A DNA stretch of 64,000 nucleotides from Pseudoruegeria sp. SHC-113 (lineage in GTDB: Bacteria; Pseudomonadota; Alphaproteobacteria; Rhodobacterales; Rhodobacteraceae), in the NCBI RefSeq assembly GCF_025376885.1, contig NZ_JAHUBR010000002.1, positions 62,001-126,000 of the forward strand, given 5' to 3'. Below the pieces are notes generated by a model that was not told where the DNA came from, made no database searches, and was given only the letters and a program-made list of their open reading frames with translations. Within the stretch, counting starts at the first letter, position 1; each line of letters opens with the position of its first letter. Below, piece after piece: positions 35,348-45,153 of the stretch. The position numbers and the translations under genes are program-made.

Positions 35348-36346
35348 ATGCATTTCAGACCAGCCTTAGCCGCCCTCGCCACCATCGGCCTTGCCCTGCC
35401 TGCCATGGCCCATGACCAAGACGAAGTGATCATGTTGGCCGGAATAAGCGCGGCTTTTTCCGCCGCCAACCTTGTCGGCGAACCCGAGATCGTGGATTGC
35501 ACGCTCTCGGGCGGCGCGCAGACGCATTGCCTCTCGCTCACCGTGCGCCCCGAACCTACAGGCTATGTGCCGGGCCCTTGGTGCCCGACCTCCGCCAGCG
35601 ACGGCCCGGACGTCAGCGGCATCTGGCTCCATGAGGGCCGTGTCTATGATGCCGACGGGAGTTTCATGGGGCAGCTCGCCACGCTGTTTGACGATCCCGC
35701 GTGGCAGATGGTGGATCCGGAGACGGGCAAGATCGCCGTCACCGACACCAAAGAGAAATGCGCCGCAGCCGCGCGCCCCGACGTGGGCGCGGAATACGCC
35801 AACACCTGTGTCGAGTGCCTGCCCGAATACCTCGATCCGGATTTGACTGTCACTTACGTGATCCCCTTTGAGCCGGTCACGGCACAGGCACCCTCCCCCA
35901 CGCAGCAGGCCGGGTCCGGGGTCGCGTTCAACGGCATCCGCCTCGATGCCCCTGCCCCGGTGGACGCCATCCTTGGGGCCTACACGATCGCCCCGTTTGA
36001 CGATTGCGGTGGCCATATCAACCTTTTCGTAGGCTACCACTACCACGCCGCCACGGATTGCATTGAAACGGGTGCAGACACTGCAGAGGACCACGCCGCC
36101 CCCGTGGGACTGGCAATGGACGGCCACGCGATCTTCCCCGCCCTGACGGAGGATCAGGCCACCGCCGCCGCGCTGGATGCCTGCTTTGGACACAGCAGCG
36201 ACGGCCTCGGCTATCACTACCACGCTGGCCCCGCAGGCGGGAACGCCATCCTGGGATGCCTCACCGCGCAGTACGGCTGCGTTCTTGAAAAGGGCGCAGA
36301 AACCTGTGACGCCAGCCAGCGGCGCGGCCCGCCGCCCCGCGACTAA
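35348..36346 (+). CDS. Secreted YHYH-domain protein
   Basis: A 332-residue exported protein. The signal peptide MHFRPALAALATIGLALPAMA is followed by HDQDEV. The C-terminal half has two YHYH motifs, GYHYHAATDC and GYHYHAGPAG, embedded in the conserved YHYH domain with AMDGHAIF between them; the paired His may bind metal. Nine or more Cys residues suggest disulfides in the periplasm. Function is unknown. The ATG at 35348 follows AGGGA; a TTG at 35327 is less likely. It runs against the ribosomal genes. Confidence 0.85.
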   Translation: MHFRPALAALATIGLALPAMAHDQDEVIMLAGISAAFSAANLVGEPEIVDCTLSGGAQTHCLSLTVRPEPTGYVPGPWCPTSASDGPDVSGIWLHEGRVYDADGSFMGQLATLFDDPAWQMVDPETGKIAVTDTKEKCAAAARPDVGAEYANTCVECLPEYLDPDLTVTYVIPFEPVTAQAPSPTQQAGSGVAFNGIRLDAPAPVDAILGAYTIAPFDDCGGHINLFVGYHYHAATDCIETGADTAEDHAAPVGLAMDGHAIFPALTEDQATAAALDACFGHSSDGLGYHYHAGPAGGNAILGCLTAQYGCVLEKGAETCDASQRRGPPPRD

Positions 36347-36373
36347 GCGCCCTTCTAGGCCACCAACAAAATA

Positions 36374-36399
36374 CGCCCCGGTCCATCCGGATCGGGGCG
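36374..36399. terminator. Hairpin between convergent YHYH and 36423 genes
   Basis: CGCCCCG (36374-36380) pairs with CGGGGCG (36393-36399). It lies between two convergent stops and could serve both. Confidence 0.5.
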
Positions 36400-36422
36400 C
36401 TCGGTGCCGGATCGGCGCAGCC

Positions 36423-36932
36423 TCAGCCCATTTGGGCGGCGTTGCATTCCTTCGTCATCTCCATCGCTTTCTTGGTGCCGGTCAGATCGACCACAAAGGC
36501 GAATTCCGTTTCCGGGAAGACGATCATCTCATATTGCTGGGCGATGTCGGTGGCGAACTGGGGATCATCGCTCAGCACATAGCCGCCGGAATAGCCTTCG
36601 GTGATGTTGCCGCGCATGCCGGTGGCCTCGCCGAGGTAGATGTTGCCGCCGATCAGGATCGCCACGGCTTCCTCGTCGCCCTTCTTGATGTTGGTCTCGG
36701 CCTTGGTGAAGACGCCCACGTAGCCCACACCACGATCCTCGGTCAGCCCCATCTGGATCACATTCTCAGCCGCGTCCACGCGCTCCATCAGGCAGGATTT
36801 CTTCTCGGCATCGGCAAAGACCTTCCAGCCTTCGACCTCTCCGAATTTGGTGTAGGTATCAGCCAGTGCGGGCAGGCCCGCAAAGGTGCATGCAGTGGCC
36901 ATGGCGGCGGCGGGGATGAGTTTATACGGCAT
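36423..36932 (-). CDS. Periplasmic protein of unknown function
   Basis: A 169-residue protein with a signal peptide (about residues 1-24, ending LPALA). The mature part begins DTYTKFGEVEGWKVFADAEKKSCLME and has a central GNIYLGEATGMRGN segment, with one Cys near the start and one near the end that could pair. I do not recognise the family with confidence; the pattern recalls the small invasion-associated/periplasmic proteins of alphaproteobacteria. It lies between the YHYH gene and the rpmD terminator. Confidence 0.7.
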   Translation of the reverse strand: MPYKLIPAAAMATACTFAGLPALADTYTKFGEVEGWKVFADAEKKSCLMERVDAAENVIQMGLTEDRGVGYVGVFTKAETNIKKGDEEAVAILIGGNIYLGEATGMRGNITEGYSGGYVLSDDPQFATDIAQQYEMIVFPETEFAFVVDLTGTKKAMEMTKECNAAQMG

Positions 36933-37033
36933 AAGGAGGTGTCCTCTTTGGCAAAAAATCCGGCCCGAATCCTGTGGGCCACCACCACCTTAAGGCGATC
37001 CATGCAAAGCCACGACAGCGCTCTGCGCGGCAA

Positions 37034-37067
37034 GCAAAAAAGCGCCGCCGGTTTCCCGACGGCGCTT
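37034..37067 (-). terminator. Rho-independent terminator after rpmD
   Basis: AAGCGCCGTCGG pairs with CCGGCGGCGCTT except at one position and is followed by TTTTGC on the minus strand (A-run 37036-37040). It ends the rpmC-to-rpmD unit 27 bases after rpmD. Confidence 0.9.
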
Positions 37068-37094
37068 CCTGTTCTCTGATCGCGAAGACGGGAC

Positions 37095-37283
37095 TTAGCC
37101 GCGCTCTTCGATGATCTCCACGAGGTGGGGGATCTTTTCGACCATGCCGCGCACGGCCGGGGTGTCTTCCAGCTCGCGGGTGCGGTGCATCTTGTTCAGG
37201 CCCAGGCCTTTCAGCGTTTCGCGCTGGATGGCGGGGCGGCGGATCGGGGAGCCGATCTGCTTGACGACGATGGTTTTAGCCAT
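37095..37283 (-). CDS. rpmD: 50S ribosomal protein L30
   Basis: A 62-residue small protein of the large subunit: [27 protein letters not shown] followed by [16 protein letters not shown] in two blocks covering most of the protein, standard for L30. It is the last gene before a strong terminator and the accessory insert that separates it from rplO. Confidence 0.97.
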   Translation of the reverse strand: MAKTIVVKQIGSPIRRPAIQRETLKGLGLNKMHRTRELEDTPAVRGMVEKIPHLVEIIEERG

Positions 37284-37295
37284 GTTTCGCTCTCC

Positions 37296-37856
37296 TTACG
37301 CTTCGGCTTCAGCCGGCGCTTCATCCTTGCTCAGGATGTCGGCAACTTTCTTGCCGCGGCGCTGCGCGACCATACGCGGGGAGGCTTCTTTCTTGAGGCC
37401 GTCCAGCGTGGCGCGGATCATGTTGTAGGGGTTCTGCGAACCGATGGACTTGGCGACAACGTCCTGCACGCCCAGCATCTCGAACACAGCGCGCATCGGA
37501 CCACCGGCGATGATACCGGTACCGGTCGGAGCGGTGCGCATCACGACGCGGCCAGCACCGTGGCGGCCTTCGATATCGTGGTGCAGGGTGCGGCCTTCGC
37601 GCAGCGGCACACGGATCATCTGGCGCTTGGCTTGCTCGGTGGCTTTGCGGATGGCCTCGGGGACCTCTTTCGCTTTGCCTTTGCCGAAGCCGACGCGGCC
37701 TTTCTGATCGCCCACGACGACGAGGGCTGCGAAGCCAAAGCGCTTACCACCCTTTACGGTCTTGGACACACGGTTGATCGCGACAAGGCGATCTGCGAAT
37801 TCCGGGGTTTCCTCGCGTTCGCGACGGGGGCCCCGGCGGTTTTCACGTTCTGCCAT
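37296..37856 (-). CDS. rpsE: 30S ribosomal protein S5
   Basis: A 186-residue small-subunit protein. It has the N-terminal double-stranded RNA binding part ([25 protein letters not shown]) and the C-terminal [19 protein letters not shown]. The ATG at 37856 is chosen because the upstream 23 codons have no S5 similarity. It follows rplR by 118 bases that hold a strong GC stem. Confidence 0.98.
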   Translation of the reverse strand: MAERENRRGPRREREETPEFADRLVAINRVSKTVKGGKRFGFAALVVVGDQKGRVGFGKGKAKEVPEAIRKATEQAKRQMIRVPLREGRTLHHDIEGRHGAGRVVMRTAPTGTGIIAGGPMRAVFEMLGVQDVVAKSIGSQNPYNMIRATLDGLKKEASPRMVAQRRGKKVADILSKDEAPAEAEA

Positions 37857-37947
37857 CAGGCATTCCTTTGATTGAGTGGCGCGCTTGGCACCAATGAACT
37901 CGATCCTTGGTGCGGCAGGGCGCAAGGCCCCGCTGCCCGGATCATCG

Positions 37948-37967
37948 GGGCGGCCCGAGGGCCGCCC
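37948..37967 (-). promoter_or_regulatory. Intercistronic stem between rplR and rpsE
   Basis: GGGCGGCCC (37948-37956) pairs with GGGCCGCCC (37959-37967), with no U-run on the minus strand. It may control relative expression or mRNA stability. Confidence 0.5.
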
Positions 37968-37974
37968 ACAAGTC

Positions 37975-38334
37975 TTAGAACTTCAGACCACCTTCACGGG
38001 CGGCTTCGGCCAGAGCCTTCACCTTGCCGTGGAACAGGAAGCCGCCACGATCGAAGTAGCACTCTTCAACACCTTTGGCCTTGGCGCGCTCAGCAATAGC
38101 TGCGCCCACTTTGGCTGCGGCTTCGATGTTGTTCTTGCCCACAACGCCGAGATCCTTCTCGAGGCTGGAGGCGGAAGCCAGGGTGATGCCTTGCACATCG
38201 TCGATCAGCTGCACGCTGATGTTCTTGTTGCTGCGGTGCACGGAGAGACGGATACCACCGACGTTCCGGGCTTTCAGCTTGTTCCGAACGCGCAGACGGC
38301 GCTTCAGGAACAGGGTCCGTTTGCTGTTTGCCAT
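37975..38334 (-). CDS. rplR: 50S ribosomal protein L18
   Basis: A 119-residue 5S rRNA-binding protein. Typical segments are [27 protein letters not shown] split across the N-terminal part, [14 protein letters not shown], and the C-terminal [25 protein letters not shown]. The ATG at 38334 follows AAGGACGCG. It lies 11 bases after rplF. Confidence 0.98.
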   Translation of the reverse strand: MANSKRTLFLKRRLRVRNKLKARNVGGIRLSVHRSNKNISVQLIDDVQGITLASASSLEKDLGVVGKNNIEAAAKVGAAIAERAKAKGVEECYFDRGGFLFHGKVKALAEAAREGGLKF

Positions 38335-38345
38335 TTTTCGCGTCC

Positions 38346-38879
38346 TTACTTCTTCTTGCCTTCCTTGCGGAAGATGTATTCGCCTTTGTAGCGGATGCCT
38401 TTGCCTTTGTAGGGCTCGGGCTTGCGCCATTCGCGAATGTTAGCGGCAACCTGGCCGACGAGTTGCTCGTCGATGCCTTCGATGATGATCTGCGTCGGTT
38501 TCGGAGCTGTCACGGTGACGCCAGCCGGAACCTCGAAGTTCACATCGTGAGACAGACCAAGGGCGAGCTTCAGGGTGTTGCCCTGCATCTGGGCGCGGTA
38601 ACCCACACCCTGGATCTCCAGCTCACGCGTCACGCCGTTGGTGACACCGTTGACGAGGTTCGCCACCATCGTGCGGGACATGCCCCACTGCTGGCGGGCG
38701 CGCTTGGACTTGCCGCGCGGCTCGATCTTCACAACGTTGTCTTCAACGGTCAGGGTCACGTCGTCGGTCGCGGTGAAGTTGCGGGTGCCTTTCGGGCCCT
38801 TCACTTCGATCGTCTGACCGGACACGGAGGCCGTCACGCCGGAGGGCAGTTCGACCGGTTTCTTACCAATACGAGACAT
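38346..38879 (-). CDS. rplF: 50S ribosomal protein L6
   Basis: A 177-residue two-domain protein at the base of the L7/L12 stalk. It starts [15 protein letters not shown] and contains the KGPKG motif, the mid-protein [10 protein letters not shown] and the C-terminal [17 protein letters not shown] signature. The start at 38879 follows AAGGAGG. It lies 10 bases after rpsH. Confidence 0.98.
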   Translation of the reverse strand: MSRIGKKPVELPSGVTASVSGQTIEVKGPKGTRNFTATDDVTLTVEDNVVKIEPRGKSKRARQQWGMSRTMVANLVNGVTNGVTRELEIQGVGYRAQMQGNTLKLALGLSHDVNFEVPAGVTVTAPKPTQIIIEGIDEQLVGQVAANIREWRKPEPYKGKGIRYKGEYIFRKEGKKK

Positions 38880-38889
38880 GCTTCCCTCC

Positions 38890-39282
38890 TTAGAAGACGG
38901 TGCAAAGCACTTCGCCGCCAACGTTGGCTGCGCGTGCATTTGCGTCCGACATCACGCCCTTGGACGTGGAGACAATGGAAACACCCAGACCCTGACGAAC
39001 CTGCGGAATCTCCTGGGAGCCCATGTACACACGGCGGCCCGGGGTGGAAACGCGTTTCAGTTCGCGGATGACGGGGGTGCCGTCGAAGTACTTGAGTTCG
39101 ATTTCAAGGGTCGGGTGACCATTGACATCGGTGCCCTTTTCGTAGCCGCGGATGTAGCCTTCGTCGGCCAGCACATCCAGAACCCAGCCGCGCAGTTTGG
39201 AGGCCGGGGTCGAAACACCGGTCTTGCCGCGCATTTGAGCGTTGCGGATACGGGTGAGCATATCGCCGATAGGATCGTTCAT
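38890..39282 (-). CDS. rpsH: 30S ribosomal protein S8
   Basis: A 130-residue 16S rRNA-binding protein and, in E. coli, the translational repressor of the spc operon at rplE. It starts [20 protein letters not shown] and ends with the conserved [20 protein letters not shown] block, here GGEVLCTVF. It lies 13 bases after rpsN. Confidence 0.98.
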   Translation of the reverse strand: MNDPIGDMLTRIRNAQMRGKTGVSTPASKLRGWVLDVLADEGYIRGYEKGTDVNGHPTLEIELKYFDGTPVIRELKRVSTPGRRVYMGSQEIPQVRQGLGVSIVSTSKGVMSDANARAANVGGEVLCTVF

Positions 39283-39295
39283 ATCGTTCTCTCCC

Positions 39296-39601
39296 TTACC
39301 AGCTCGATTTCACCATGCCGGGGATCTGGCCGTTGGAGCCAAGATCACGCAGCGCGATCCGCGAAACTTTGAGTTTGCGATAGTAAGCATGCGGCCGGCC
39401 GGTCAGCTGGCAGCGGTTGTGCAGACGGGTTGCCGAAGAGTTGCGCGGCAGTTTCGCCAGCTTCAGGCGCGCTTTGAAGCGCTCTTCCATCGGCAGGCTC
39501 TCGTCTTTCGCGATTTCTTTCAGCGCTTCACGCTTGGCGGCGAATTGGTCCACCAGCTTCTGGCGCTTCTTCTCGCGCTCGATCATTGCTTTTTTAGCCA
39601 T
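39296..39601 (-). CDS. rpsN: 30S ribosomal protein S14 (zinc-independent form)
   Basis: A 101-residue small-subunit head protein. It has the long form with [24 protein letters not shown] near the C-terminus and only one Cys, so the zinc-binding Cys pairs of the short form are absent. It lies 16 bases after rplE. Confidence 0.97.
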   Translation of the reverse strand: MAKKAMIEREKKRQKLVDQFAAKREALKEIAKDESLPMEERFKARLKLAKLPRNSSATRLHNRCQLTGRPHAYYRKLKVSRIALRDLGSNGQIPGMVKSSW

Positions 39602-39617
39602 GTCTCTCTCTCCCCGC

Positions 39618-40178
39618 TCAGCTGTTGAAAGGCATGTTGAAAGCTTTCAACAGCGCCTTTGCTTCCGCATCGGTGTTCGCGGTGGTGCAGATAACGATGT
39701 CCATACCCAGCATGTCGACGACCTTGTCGAAGTCGATTTCCGGGAAGACGATGTGCTCTTTCAGGCCCATGGCGTAGTTGCCACGGCCGTCGAAGGACTT
39801 GCCGGATACGCCGCGGAAGTCGCGGACGCGCGGCAGCGCGATGGTGATCAGACGATCGAGGAATTCGTACATCCGGTCGCCACGCAGGGTCACTTTCGTG
39901 CCCAGCGGCATTTCTTCACGAACGCGGAAGGTCGCGATGGACTTGCGCGCTTTCGTGATGACGGCCTGCTGGCCGGCGATCAGGGTCAGAGCTTCCTGAG
40001 CGTTCTTGACCTTCTTGGTGTCCTTGACGGCGTCACCGATCCCCATGTTCAGAACGATCTTCTCCAACTTGGGGATCATCATCTCGTTCTTGTAGCCGAA
40101 CTCTTCCTTGAGCGTGGCGCGGATCTGGTCTTTGTAGAGCGTCTTCAGACGCGGGGTGTAGGTAGCAGCGTCGAGCAT
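39618..40178 (-). CDS. rplE: 50S ribosomal protein L5
   Basis: A 186-residue 5S rRNA-binding protein. Recognisable segments are [37 protein letters not shown] and the C-terminal [16 protein letters not shown]. Its start codon shares one base with the rplX stop, so translation is coupled. Confidence 0.98.
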   Translation of the reverse strand: MLDAATYTPRLKTLYKDQIRATLKEEFGYKNEMMIPKLEKIVLNMGIGDAVKDTKKVKNAQEALTLIAGQQAVITKARKSIATFRVREEMPLGTKVTLRGDRMYEFLDRLITIALPRVRDFRGVSGKSFDGRGNYAMGLKEHIVFPEIDFDKVVDMLGMDIVICTTANTDAEAKALLKAFNMPFNS

Positions 40179-40483
40179 CAGACCGTCTCCCCGGTGGTTT
40201 TGGCGAAGCGCACTTTCTTGCCGTCTTCGAAGCGGAAGCCAACGCGGGTTGCCTTGCCGTTGGAATCGAGCAGCGCCAGGTTGCTCAGGTCGATCGGCAT
40301 CGCTTGCGGGATGCGGCCGCCCTGGGAGTTCTGGGATTGCTTGGTGTGGCGGATGGCGATGTTCACGCCGTCCACGATGGCTTTGCCGGCAGAGGGGTTC
40401 ACGGAGGTGATTTCACCTTCCTTGCCCTTGTCCTTGCCAGCCAGCACGACGACCTTGTCGCCTTTTTTCAGTTTGGCAGCCAT
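40178..40483 (-). CDS. rplX: 50S ribosomal protein L24
   Basis: A 101-residue assembly initiator of the large subunit. The N-terminal KOW motif ([19 protein letters not shown]) and the following [15 protein letters not shown] segment are diagnostic. It starts two bases after the rplN stop. Confidence 0.97.
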   Translation of the reverse strand: MAAKLKKGDKVVVLAGKDKGKEGEITSVNPSAGKAIVDGVNIAIRHTKQSQNSQGGRIPQAMPIDLSNLALLDSNGKATRVGFRFEDGKKVRFAKTTGETV

Positions 40484-40485
40484 GG

Positions 40486-40854
40486 TTACAGCACCTCCGG
40501 CGCGAGCGAGATGATCTTCATGAAGTTCTTCGCGCGCAGCTCACGAACGACCGGCCCGAAGATACGGGTGCCGATCGGCTCGTTGTTGTTGTTCAGAATG
40601 ACAGCAGCGTTGCGGTCAAAACGAATGGCGGTGCCGTCTTCACGACGGACTTCCTTGGCGGTGCGCACGACGACGGCCTTGCGGACGTCACCTTTCTTAA
40701 CGCGACCACGCGGGATGGCTTCCTTCACGGAGACGACGATGATGTCGCCAACCGAGGCGTATTTACGCTTGGAACCACCCAGAACCTTGATGCACTGAAC
40801 ACGGCGAGCGCCGGAGTTGTCAGCAACATCCAGGTTTGTTTGCATCTGGATCAT
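40486..40854 (-). CDS. rplN: 50S ribosomal protein L14
   Basis: A 122-residue large-subunit protein of the 30S-50S interface. It begins [27 protein letters not shown] and ends with [10 protein letters not shown]-like residues ([24 protein letters not shown]), both standard. It is separated from rpsQ by 74 bases with only a short stem near the rpsQ end. Confidence 0.98.
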
Positions 40855-40928
40855 GTGGTTTCTCCCGACCTTTGGGGGCCTATGCGGGGCTTATCCCCAG
40901 GGTTTCGATTAAGCCGAAAGGCTCTGCC

Positions 40929-41159
40929 TTATGCAGGCAGAACCTCCCAACGTTTCGTCTTCGAGATCGGCGCACATTCCTGAATACGGACAATGTCACC
41001 GACCTTGAATTCGTTCTTCGCATCGTGAGCCCGGTATTTCTTGGACTTACGGATGGTCTTCTTCAGAACCGGGTGCGTGAAGCGACGCTCAACGGAAACC
41101 GTTACGGTTTGCTCGTTCTTGTCGGAGGTCACGGTGCCTTTAAGGATACGTTTGGGCAT
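40929..41159 (-). CDS. rpsQ: 30S ribosomal protein S17
   Basis: A 76-residue OB-fold protein of the small subunit. It contains [19 protein letters not shown] and the conserved [20 protein letters not shown]. It follows rpmC by 15 bases. Confidence 0.97.
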   Translation of the reverse strand: MPKRILKGTVTSDKNEQTVTVSVERRFTHPVLKKTIRKSKKYRAHDAKNEFKVGDIVRIQECAPISKTKRWEVLPA

Positions 41160-41174
41160 GTCTCTCAGGCTCCC

Positions 41175-41378
41175 TTATTCTGCGGCCGCGTCAGCGGCTT
41201 TCTGGTTGAGCACGGTTTTCACGCGGGCCACGTCACGGCGGACCTGCTTGATGCGTGCGGTGTTTTCGAGTTGGCTTGTGGCCTGTTGGAAGCGCAGGTT
41301 GAAGGCTTCCTTTTTCAGCGCGGTCAGCTCATCACGAAGCTGGTCCGGCGTTTTATCGCGGAGTTCCTGGGCGTTCAT
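41175..41378 (-). CDS. rpmC: 50S ribosomal protein L29
   Basis: A 67-residue alpha-helical protein near the tunnel exit. It starts [24 protein letters not shown] and has the [19 protein letters not shown] core. The ATG at 41378 gives the family length; the 32-codon upstream extension is leader sequence. In other bacteria rplP lies directly upstream; here rplP is about 9.9 kb away and rpmC has its own promoter. Confidence 0.97.
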   Translation of the reverse strand: MNAQELRDKTPDQLRDELTALKKEAFNLRFQQATSQLENTARIKQVRRDVARVKTVLNQKAADAAAE

Positions 41379-41461
41379 CGCCAATTTTCCTTTTATCAAC
41401 ATCACCGAAGGGCCCCCGTAAGGGTCACCCTGATTCCGGTGGAGTTCATGGATGAGCGGCC

Positions 41462-41490
41462 CCTTTACGCCCAATCCCCCCGCTTGGCAA
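41462..41490 (-). promoter_or_regulatory. Candidate promoter of the rpmC-to-rpmD unit
   Basis: On the minus strand TTGCCA (41485-41490) and TAAAGG (41462-41467) are 17 bases apart, 84 bases upstream of the rpmC start. It lies in the spacer between rpmC and the divergent DUF3604 gene. Confidence 0.7.
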
Positions 41491-41624
41491 GCGCATTGCC
41501 GAAGAATTCCACTTGTTTCGGCGCGATTTGGTCAACAGCCCGACCTGTGCCAAGGTAGGCGGCATTCGATACGCCGAAATTAAACTGCCAGATAAGACCC
41601 GCCAGCGGGGCAAGGGAGGATACA

Positions 41625-43547
41625 TTGAAACATATACTGAGCGCCTGGGCCATCGCGGCCCTGTGCTGTGGCGCAGCGCAGGCCAGCGATGTTCCCACCG
41701 GGGACGCGGCAGCCGAGAACCTGCCAACGCGGCCCTTTTCCCCCTATGCCAACCGGGTGTTTCCCGATCGGCCGCTCTGGGGGGAAACTCATCTGCACAC
41801 CGGCCTGTCACTGGATGCTGGCGCATTCGGCAATATCCTGCGACCTGACGATGCCTGGCGTTTTGCCAAGGGCGAACAGGTCATTTCCTCCACGGGTCAG
41901 CCCGTCAAGCTCAGCCGCCCTCTGGATTGGATGGTGCTCACCGATCACACCGACCTGATGGGCTTCGCACCTGATCTTCAAGCCGGCAAACCCGGTGTTC
42001 TGGCCGATCCGAAGGGGCGCGAATGGTATGAGGGCTACAAGGCCGGCGGCGAAAAGGCCGGCGAGACGGCTTTTGACCTTATCACCAATTTCTCTCAGGG
42101 CACCCTGCCCGAGCTCCTTCTGGAATCCTATAGTCCCGGCGCCGACGCGTTCTCCAACGTCTGGGAAGAGATCGTGATGGCCGCCGAGGCGCATAATGAT
42201 CCCGGCAGCTTCACAGCCTTCATCGGCTTCGAATGGACCTCCGTACCGAAAGGGTTCAACCTGCACCGAAACGTCATGCTGCGCGATGGCGCGATCCGCG
42301 CGCTGCAGGTGGTGCCGCCCGTCACACAACCGCCCTCCGGCAGCACTGATCCGAAAACGCTTTATGAGTGGCTCGAAGCCTATCAGGAGAAAACCGGGGG
42401 CCGCGCCGTTGCTTTTGCGCATAACGGCAACCTCTCGAACGGCTGGATGTTCCCAATGGAAGGCACCTATCACGGCGGCGAGGTGGATGCAGACTACGTG
42501 GCCAATCGTGCCCGCTGGGAGCCGCACTATGAGGTCACCCAGATCAAGGGGGACGGCGAAGCACACCCGGCGCTCAGTCCCGAGGATTCTTTTGCCGACT
42601 ATGAGAACTGGGACGCCGGCAACCTTGATCTGACAGAACTGAAAACGCCGGAGATGCTTGCCGGTGAATACGCGCGGGAAGCCCTGAAGAACGGTCTGGT
42701 TCTGGAAGAGAAGTTTGGCGTGAACCCCTACAAGTTCGGCATGGGCGGCGCGACCGACAGCCATACCGCCCTCGCCACCGCCGAAGAGGACAACTACTTT
42801 GGCAAGTCCGTCAGCGTCGAGCCTTCCCCGACACGCATCGCGCATCCTTTCGTGAAATCCAATCTCGGTGAAGTGCCCGGCCACAAGCTGGTGGCCTCCG
42901 GCTACACCGCCGTCTATGCAACCGAGAACACCCGCGCGGCGATCTTTGACGCTTTCAAGCGCCGCGAAACCTACGCCACAACAGGCCCGCGGATCGGGTT
43001 GCGCTTCTTTGGCGGCTGGGACTTCAACGAAGCGGATCTGCTCTCCCGGACCCCTGCCGTTGCGGGCTACGAGCGCGGCGTTCCCATGGGCGGCGACATG
43101 CCAACGCGCGAAACGGATGCCGCGCCCTCCTTCCTCCTGTTTGCGCTGCGCGATCCGATCGGGGCAAACCTAGACCGCATGCAGATCGTCAAAGGCTGGC
43201 TCGACGCGGACGGCAAAACTCATGAGAAGATCTTCGATGTGGCCTGGTCCGACGCGCGGGAACCAGACGCCAACGGCACACTTCCCGAGGTTGGCAACAC
43301 GGTGGATATCGACACCGCGAGTTGGCGGAACACGATCGGCGCGTCGGAATTGGCCACGGTCTGGACGGATCCGGAATTCGATCCGGCGCAACGGGCTTTT
43401 TATTACGTGCGGGTTCTGGAAATCCCGACGCCGCGCTGGGTCCTCTATGACAAGGTTCGCTTTGGCATCGACCTGCCGGAGGAGGCGCAGCTGATTCTTC
43501 AGGAGCGTGCCTATTCCTCGCCGATCTGGTACACGCCGGCACAATAG
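41625..43547 (+). CDS. Exported DUF3604 protein
   Basis: A 640-residue periplasmic or secreted protein of the DUF3604 family. It has a signal peptide (residues about 1-20, ending AAQA) and begins its mature part with [22 protein letters not shown], which has His pairs typical of PHP-like metal sites, followed by [13 protein letters not shown] and [15 protein letters not shown] further on. The family is probably metal-dependent and of unknown function. The start is a TTG preceded by GGAGG with a five-base gap; no ATG offers a signal peptide. It faces away from rpmC. Confidence 0.88.
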   Translation: MKHILSAWAIAALCCGAAQASDVPTGDAAAENLPTRPFSPYANRVFPDRPLWGETHLHTGLSLDAGAFGNILRPDDAWRFAKGEQVISSTGQPVKLSRPLDWMVLTDHTDLMGFAPDLQAGKPGVLADPKGREWYEGYKAGGEKAGETAFDLITNFSQGTLPELLLESYSPGADAFSNVWEEIVMAAEAHNDPGSFTAFIGFEWTSVPKGFNLHRNVMLRDGAIRALQVVPPVTQPPSGSTDPKTLYEWLEAYQEKTGGRAVAFAHNGNLSNGWMFPMEGTYHGGEVDADYVANRARWEPHYEVTQIKGDGEAHPALSPEDSFADYENWDAGNLDLTELKTPEMLAGEYAREALKNGLVLEEKFGVNPYKFGMGGATDSHTALATAEEDNYFGKSVSVEPSPTRIAHPFVKSNLGEVPGHKLVASGYTAVYATENTRAAIFDAFKRRETYATTGPRIGLRFFGGWDFNEADLLSRTPAVAGYERGVPMGGDMPTRETDAAPSFLLFALRDPIGANLDRMQIVKGWLDADGKTHEKIFDVAWSDAREPDANGTLPEVGNTVDIDTASWRNTIGASELATVWTDPEFDPAQRAFYYVRVLEIPTPRWVLYDKVRFGIDLPEEAQLILQERAYSSPIWYTPAQ

Positions 43548-43562
43548 GCGCACCACATTTGC

Positions 43563-43591
43563 AAAAAGGCCCCAAAAGCTGGGGCCTTTTT
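43563..43591. terminator. Terminator after the DUF3604 gene
   Basis: AAAAAGGCCCC (43563-43573) pairs perfectly with GGGGCCTTTTT (43581-43591). It lies 15 bases after the DUF3604 stop and has U-runs in both directions. Confidence 0.92.
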
Positions 43592-43690
43592 CGTATCTAA
43601 GCCTCACTTCCTCGCCCGTCGAAAAGGCTTTGGGCAGAGCATGAGCCCGACATACCCTTTGCCAAACGTATTTGAAGGAAAGCCCTTGCC

Positions 43691-44428
43691 TTGATCCGCT
43701 TTGACGAAACCACCTTCGGCACTCTGAACGCAGACGCCTATGACCAGCTCCACGATCCGGGCACCACGGATGAGAGCGTGGCGCTGATTTCGGAGCTGGC
43801 GGGTGCGGGCCGCATCCTTGAGCTGGCCATCGGCACCGGGCGCATGGCCTTGCCTCTGGCCGCGCGGGGCCATGACGTGAGCGGCATCGAAGGTTCGCCT
43901 GAGATGATCGCGCAGCTGCGTGCAAAGCCCGGCGGCGCGGCGCTCTTCGTGGTGCAGGGTGACATGGCCGATGTGGCCATCGACGGCCCCTTCGATTTCG
44001 CCTTCCTCGTGTTCAACACGCTCTTCAACCTGCCCGATCAGGAGAGCCAGATCCGCCTCTTCGCCAATATGGCGCGCAAGCTCGCCCCCGGTGGGCAGTT
44101 CCTTGTAGAGGCCTTCGTGCCCGAGTTCTCAGGCTTCTCCAACCACCAGCGCCTTGCCACCAAGAGCCTGGGCATGGAGACGCTCTGCATCGAGGCCGTG
44201 CAGCATGATCCCGTTCAGCAGACGCTGCATTTCCAGCGCGCCCATATCAACAACACCGGCACGCGGCTCGTCCCCCTGCCCCTGCGCTACGCCTACCCCG
44301 CCGAGATCGACCTCATGGCGCGGCTCGCCGGGCTCACGCTGCAAGCGCGCTGGGGTGGCTGGCACCGGCAGGAATTTACCGCCGAAAGCAAAATGCACGT
44401 TTCTCTCTACAAAAAAGCTGATAGCTGA
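43691..44428 (+). CDS. Class I SAM-dependent methyltransferase
   Basis: A 245-residue methyltransferase of the Methyltransf_25 type. Motif I is ILELAIGTGRMALPLA at residues about 39-54, then GIEGSPEMI (acidic loop) and FDFAFLVFNTLFNLPDQ (motif IV region). It starts with TTG; the stretch before has an AAGGA about eleven bases away. The substrate is unknown. It is followed closely by the 2OG-Fe(II) oxygenase-like gene (40-base gap), so the two may form one message. Confidence 0.85.
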   Translation: MIRFDETTFGTLNADAYDQLHDPGTTDESVALISELAGAGRILELAIGTGRMALPLAARGHDVSGIEGSPEMIAQLRAKPGGAALFVVQGDMADVAIDGPFDFAFLVFNTLFNLPDQESQIRLFANMARKLAPGGQFLVEAFVPEFSGFSNHQRLATKSLGMETLCIEAVQHDPVQQTLHFQRAHINNTGTRLVPLPLRYAYPAEIDLMARLAGLTLQARWGGWHRQEFTAESKMHVSLYKKADS

Positions 44429-44468
44429 GCGCCAAACCCCCAAAACCCGCCAGTCAAAGGCCACGCCC

Positions 44469-45092
44469 ATGCCCCAGATCGAGTCCCTCTTCGTCACCCG
44501 CCTCTACCGCGACCGCCTCACAGCCTTTGGTGAAACGGTGGATGCCGATGAGCTTGAAGCCTCCTGCTACTCCATCGCCGAAGATGACGAGGCCGGGCAG
44601 GAGTGGTGCGAGGCCAATGATTATCCGGGCTACACGAGCTACGCCTCGCTCACCGATCTGGGCTGGCGCTTCCCGATCTTCGAGGAGGTCCGCAAGCTGC
44701 TCGACCAGCACGTGGCCGCCTTTGCCGAGGATCTGGAACTGGACTTGGACGGCCGCGCGCTGCGGCTGGAAGACCTCTGGATCAACATCCTGCCCGAAGG
44801 TGGCTTCCACTCCGCCCACATCCACCCCCATTCGGTGATCAGCGGCACGACCTATGTCGCCATGCCCGAAGGCACCAGCGCGCTGAAGCTGGAGGATCCC
44901 CGCCACGCGATGATGATGGCCGCCCCGCCGCGCAAGAAGACCGCGCGGCAGGAGATGAAGAACTTCATCACCGTGAAGCCTGATGTGGGCGACGTGCTGC
45001 TCTGGGAAAGCTGGCTGCGCCACGAGGTGCCGATGAACATGGCCGAAGACGACCGCATCTCGGTGAGCTTCAACTACGCCTGGGCGGACTAA
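44469..45092 (+). CDS. TIGR02466-type putative 2OG-Fe(II) oxygenase
   Basis: A 207-residue protein matching the TIGR02466 group of putative 2-oxoglutarate/iron oxygenases. It has SLFVTRLYRDRL at the start, GGFHSAHIHPHSVISGTTYVAMP supplying likely His ligands, and the C-terminal DVLLWESWLRHEVPMN with the distal His and SVSFNYAW. The substrate is unknown. A strong hairpin terminator begins 9 bases after the stop. Confidence 0.82.
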   Translation: MPQIESLFVTRLYRDRLTAFGETVDADELEASCYSIAEDDEAGQEWCEANDYPGYTSYASLTDLGWRFPIFEEVRKLLDQHVAAFAEDLELDLDGRALRLEDLWINILPEGGFHSAHIHPHSVISGTTYVAMPEGTSALKLEDPRHAMMMAAPPRKKTARQEMKNFITVKPDVGDVLLWESWLRHEVPMNMAEDDRISVSFNYAWAD

Positions 45093-45100
45093 GCGCCAGA

Positions 45101-45132
45101 GAAAAAAGGCCCCGGTTGATCGCCGGGGCCTT
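45101..45132. terminator. Bidirectional terminator between 44469 gene and amidohydrolase
   Basis: AAGGCCCCGG (45106-45115) pairs perfectly with CCGGGGCCTT (45123-45132). The plus side is followed by CTTTC and the minus side by TTTTC, so it can stop both convergent messages. Confidence 0.9.
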
Positions 45133-45153
45133 CTTTCATGCTGTTATCGAAGT

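Noticed and set aside
41379-41474. N-terminal extension of rpmC (32 codons).
   Set aside because: L29 starts at MNAQELRD; the region before it is the transcript leader following the candidate promoter.
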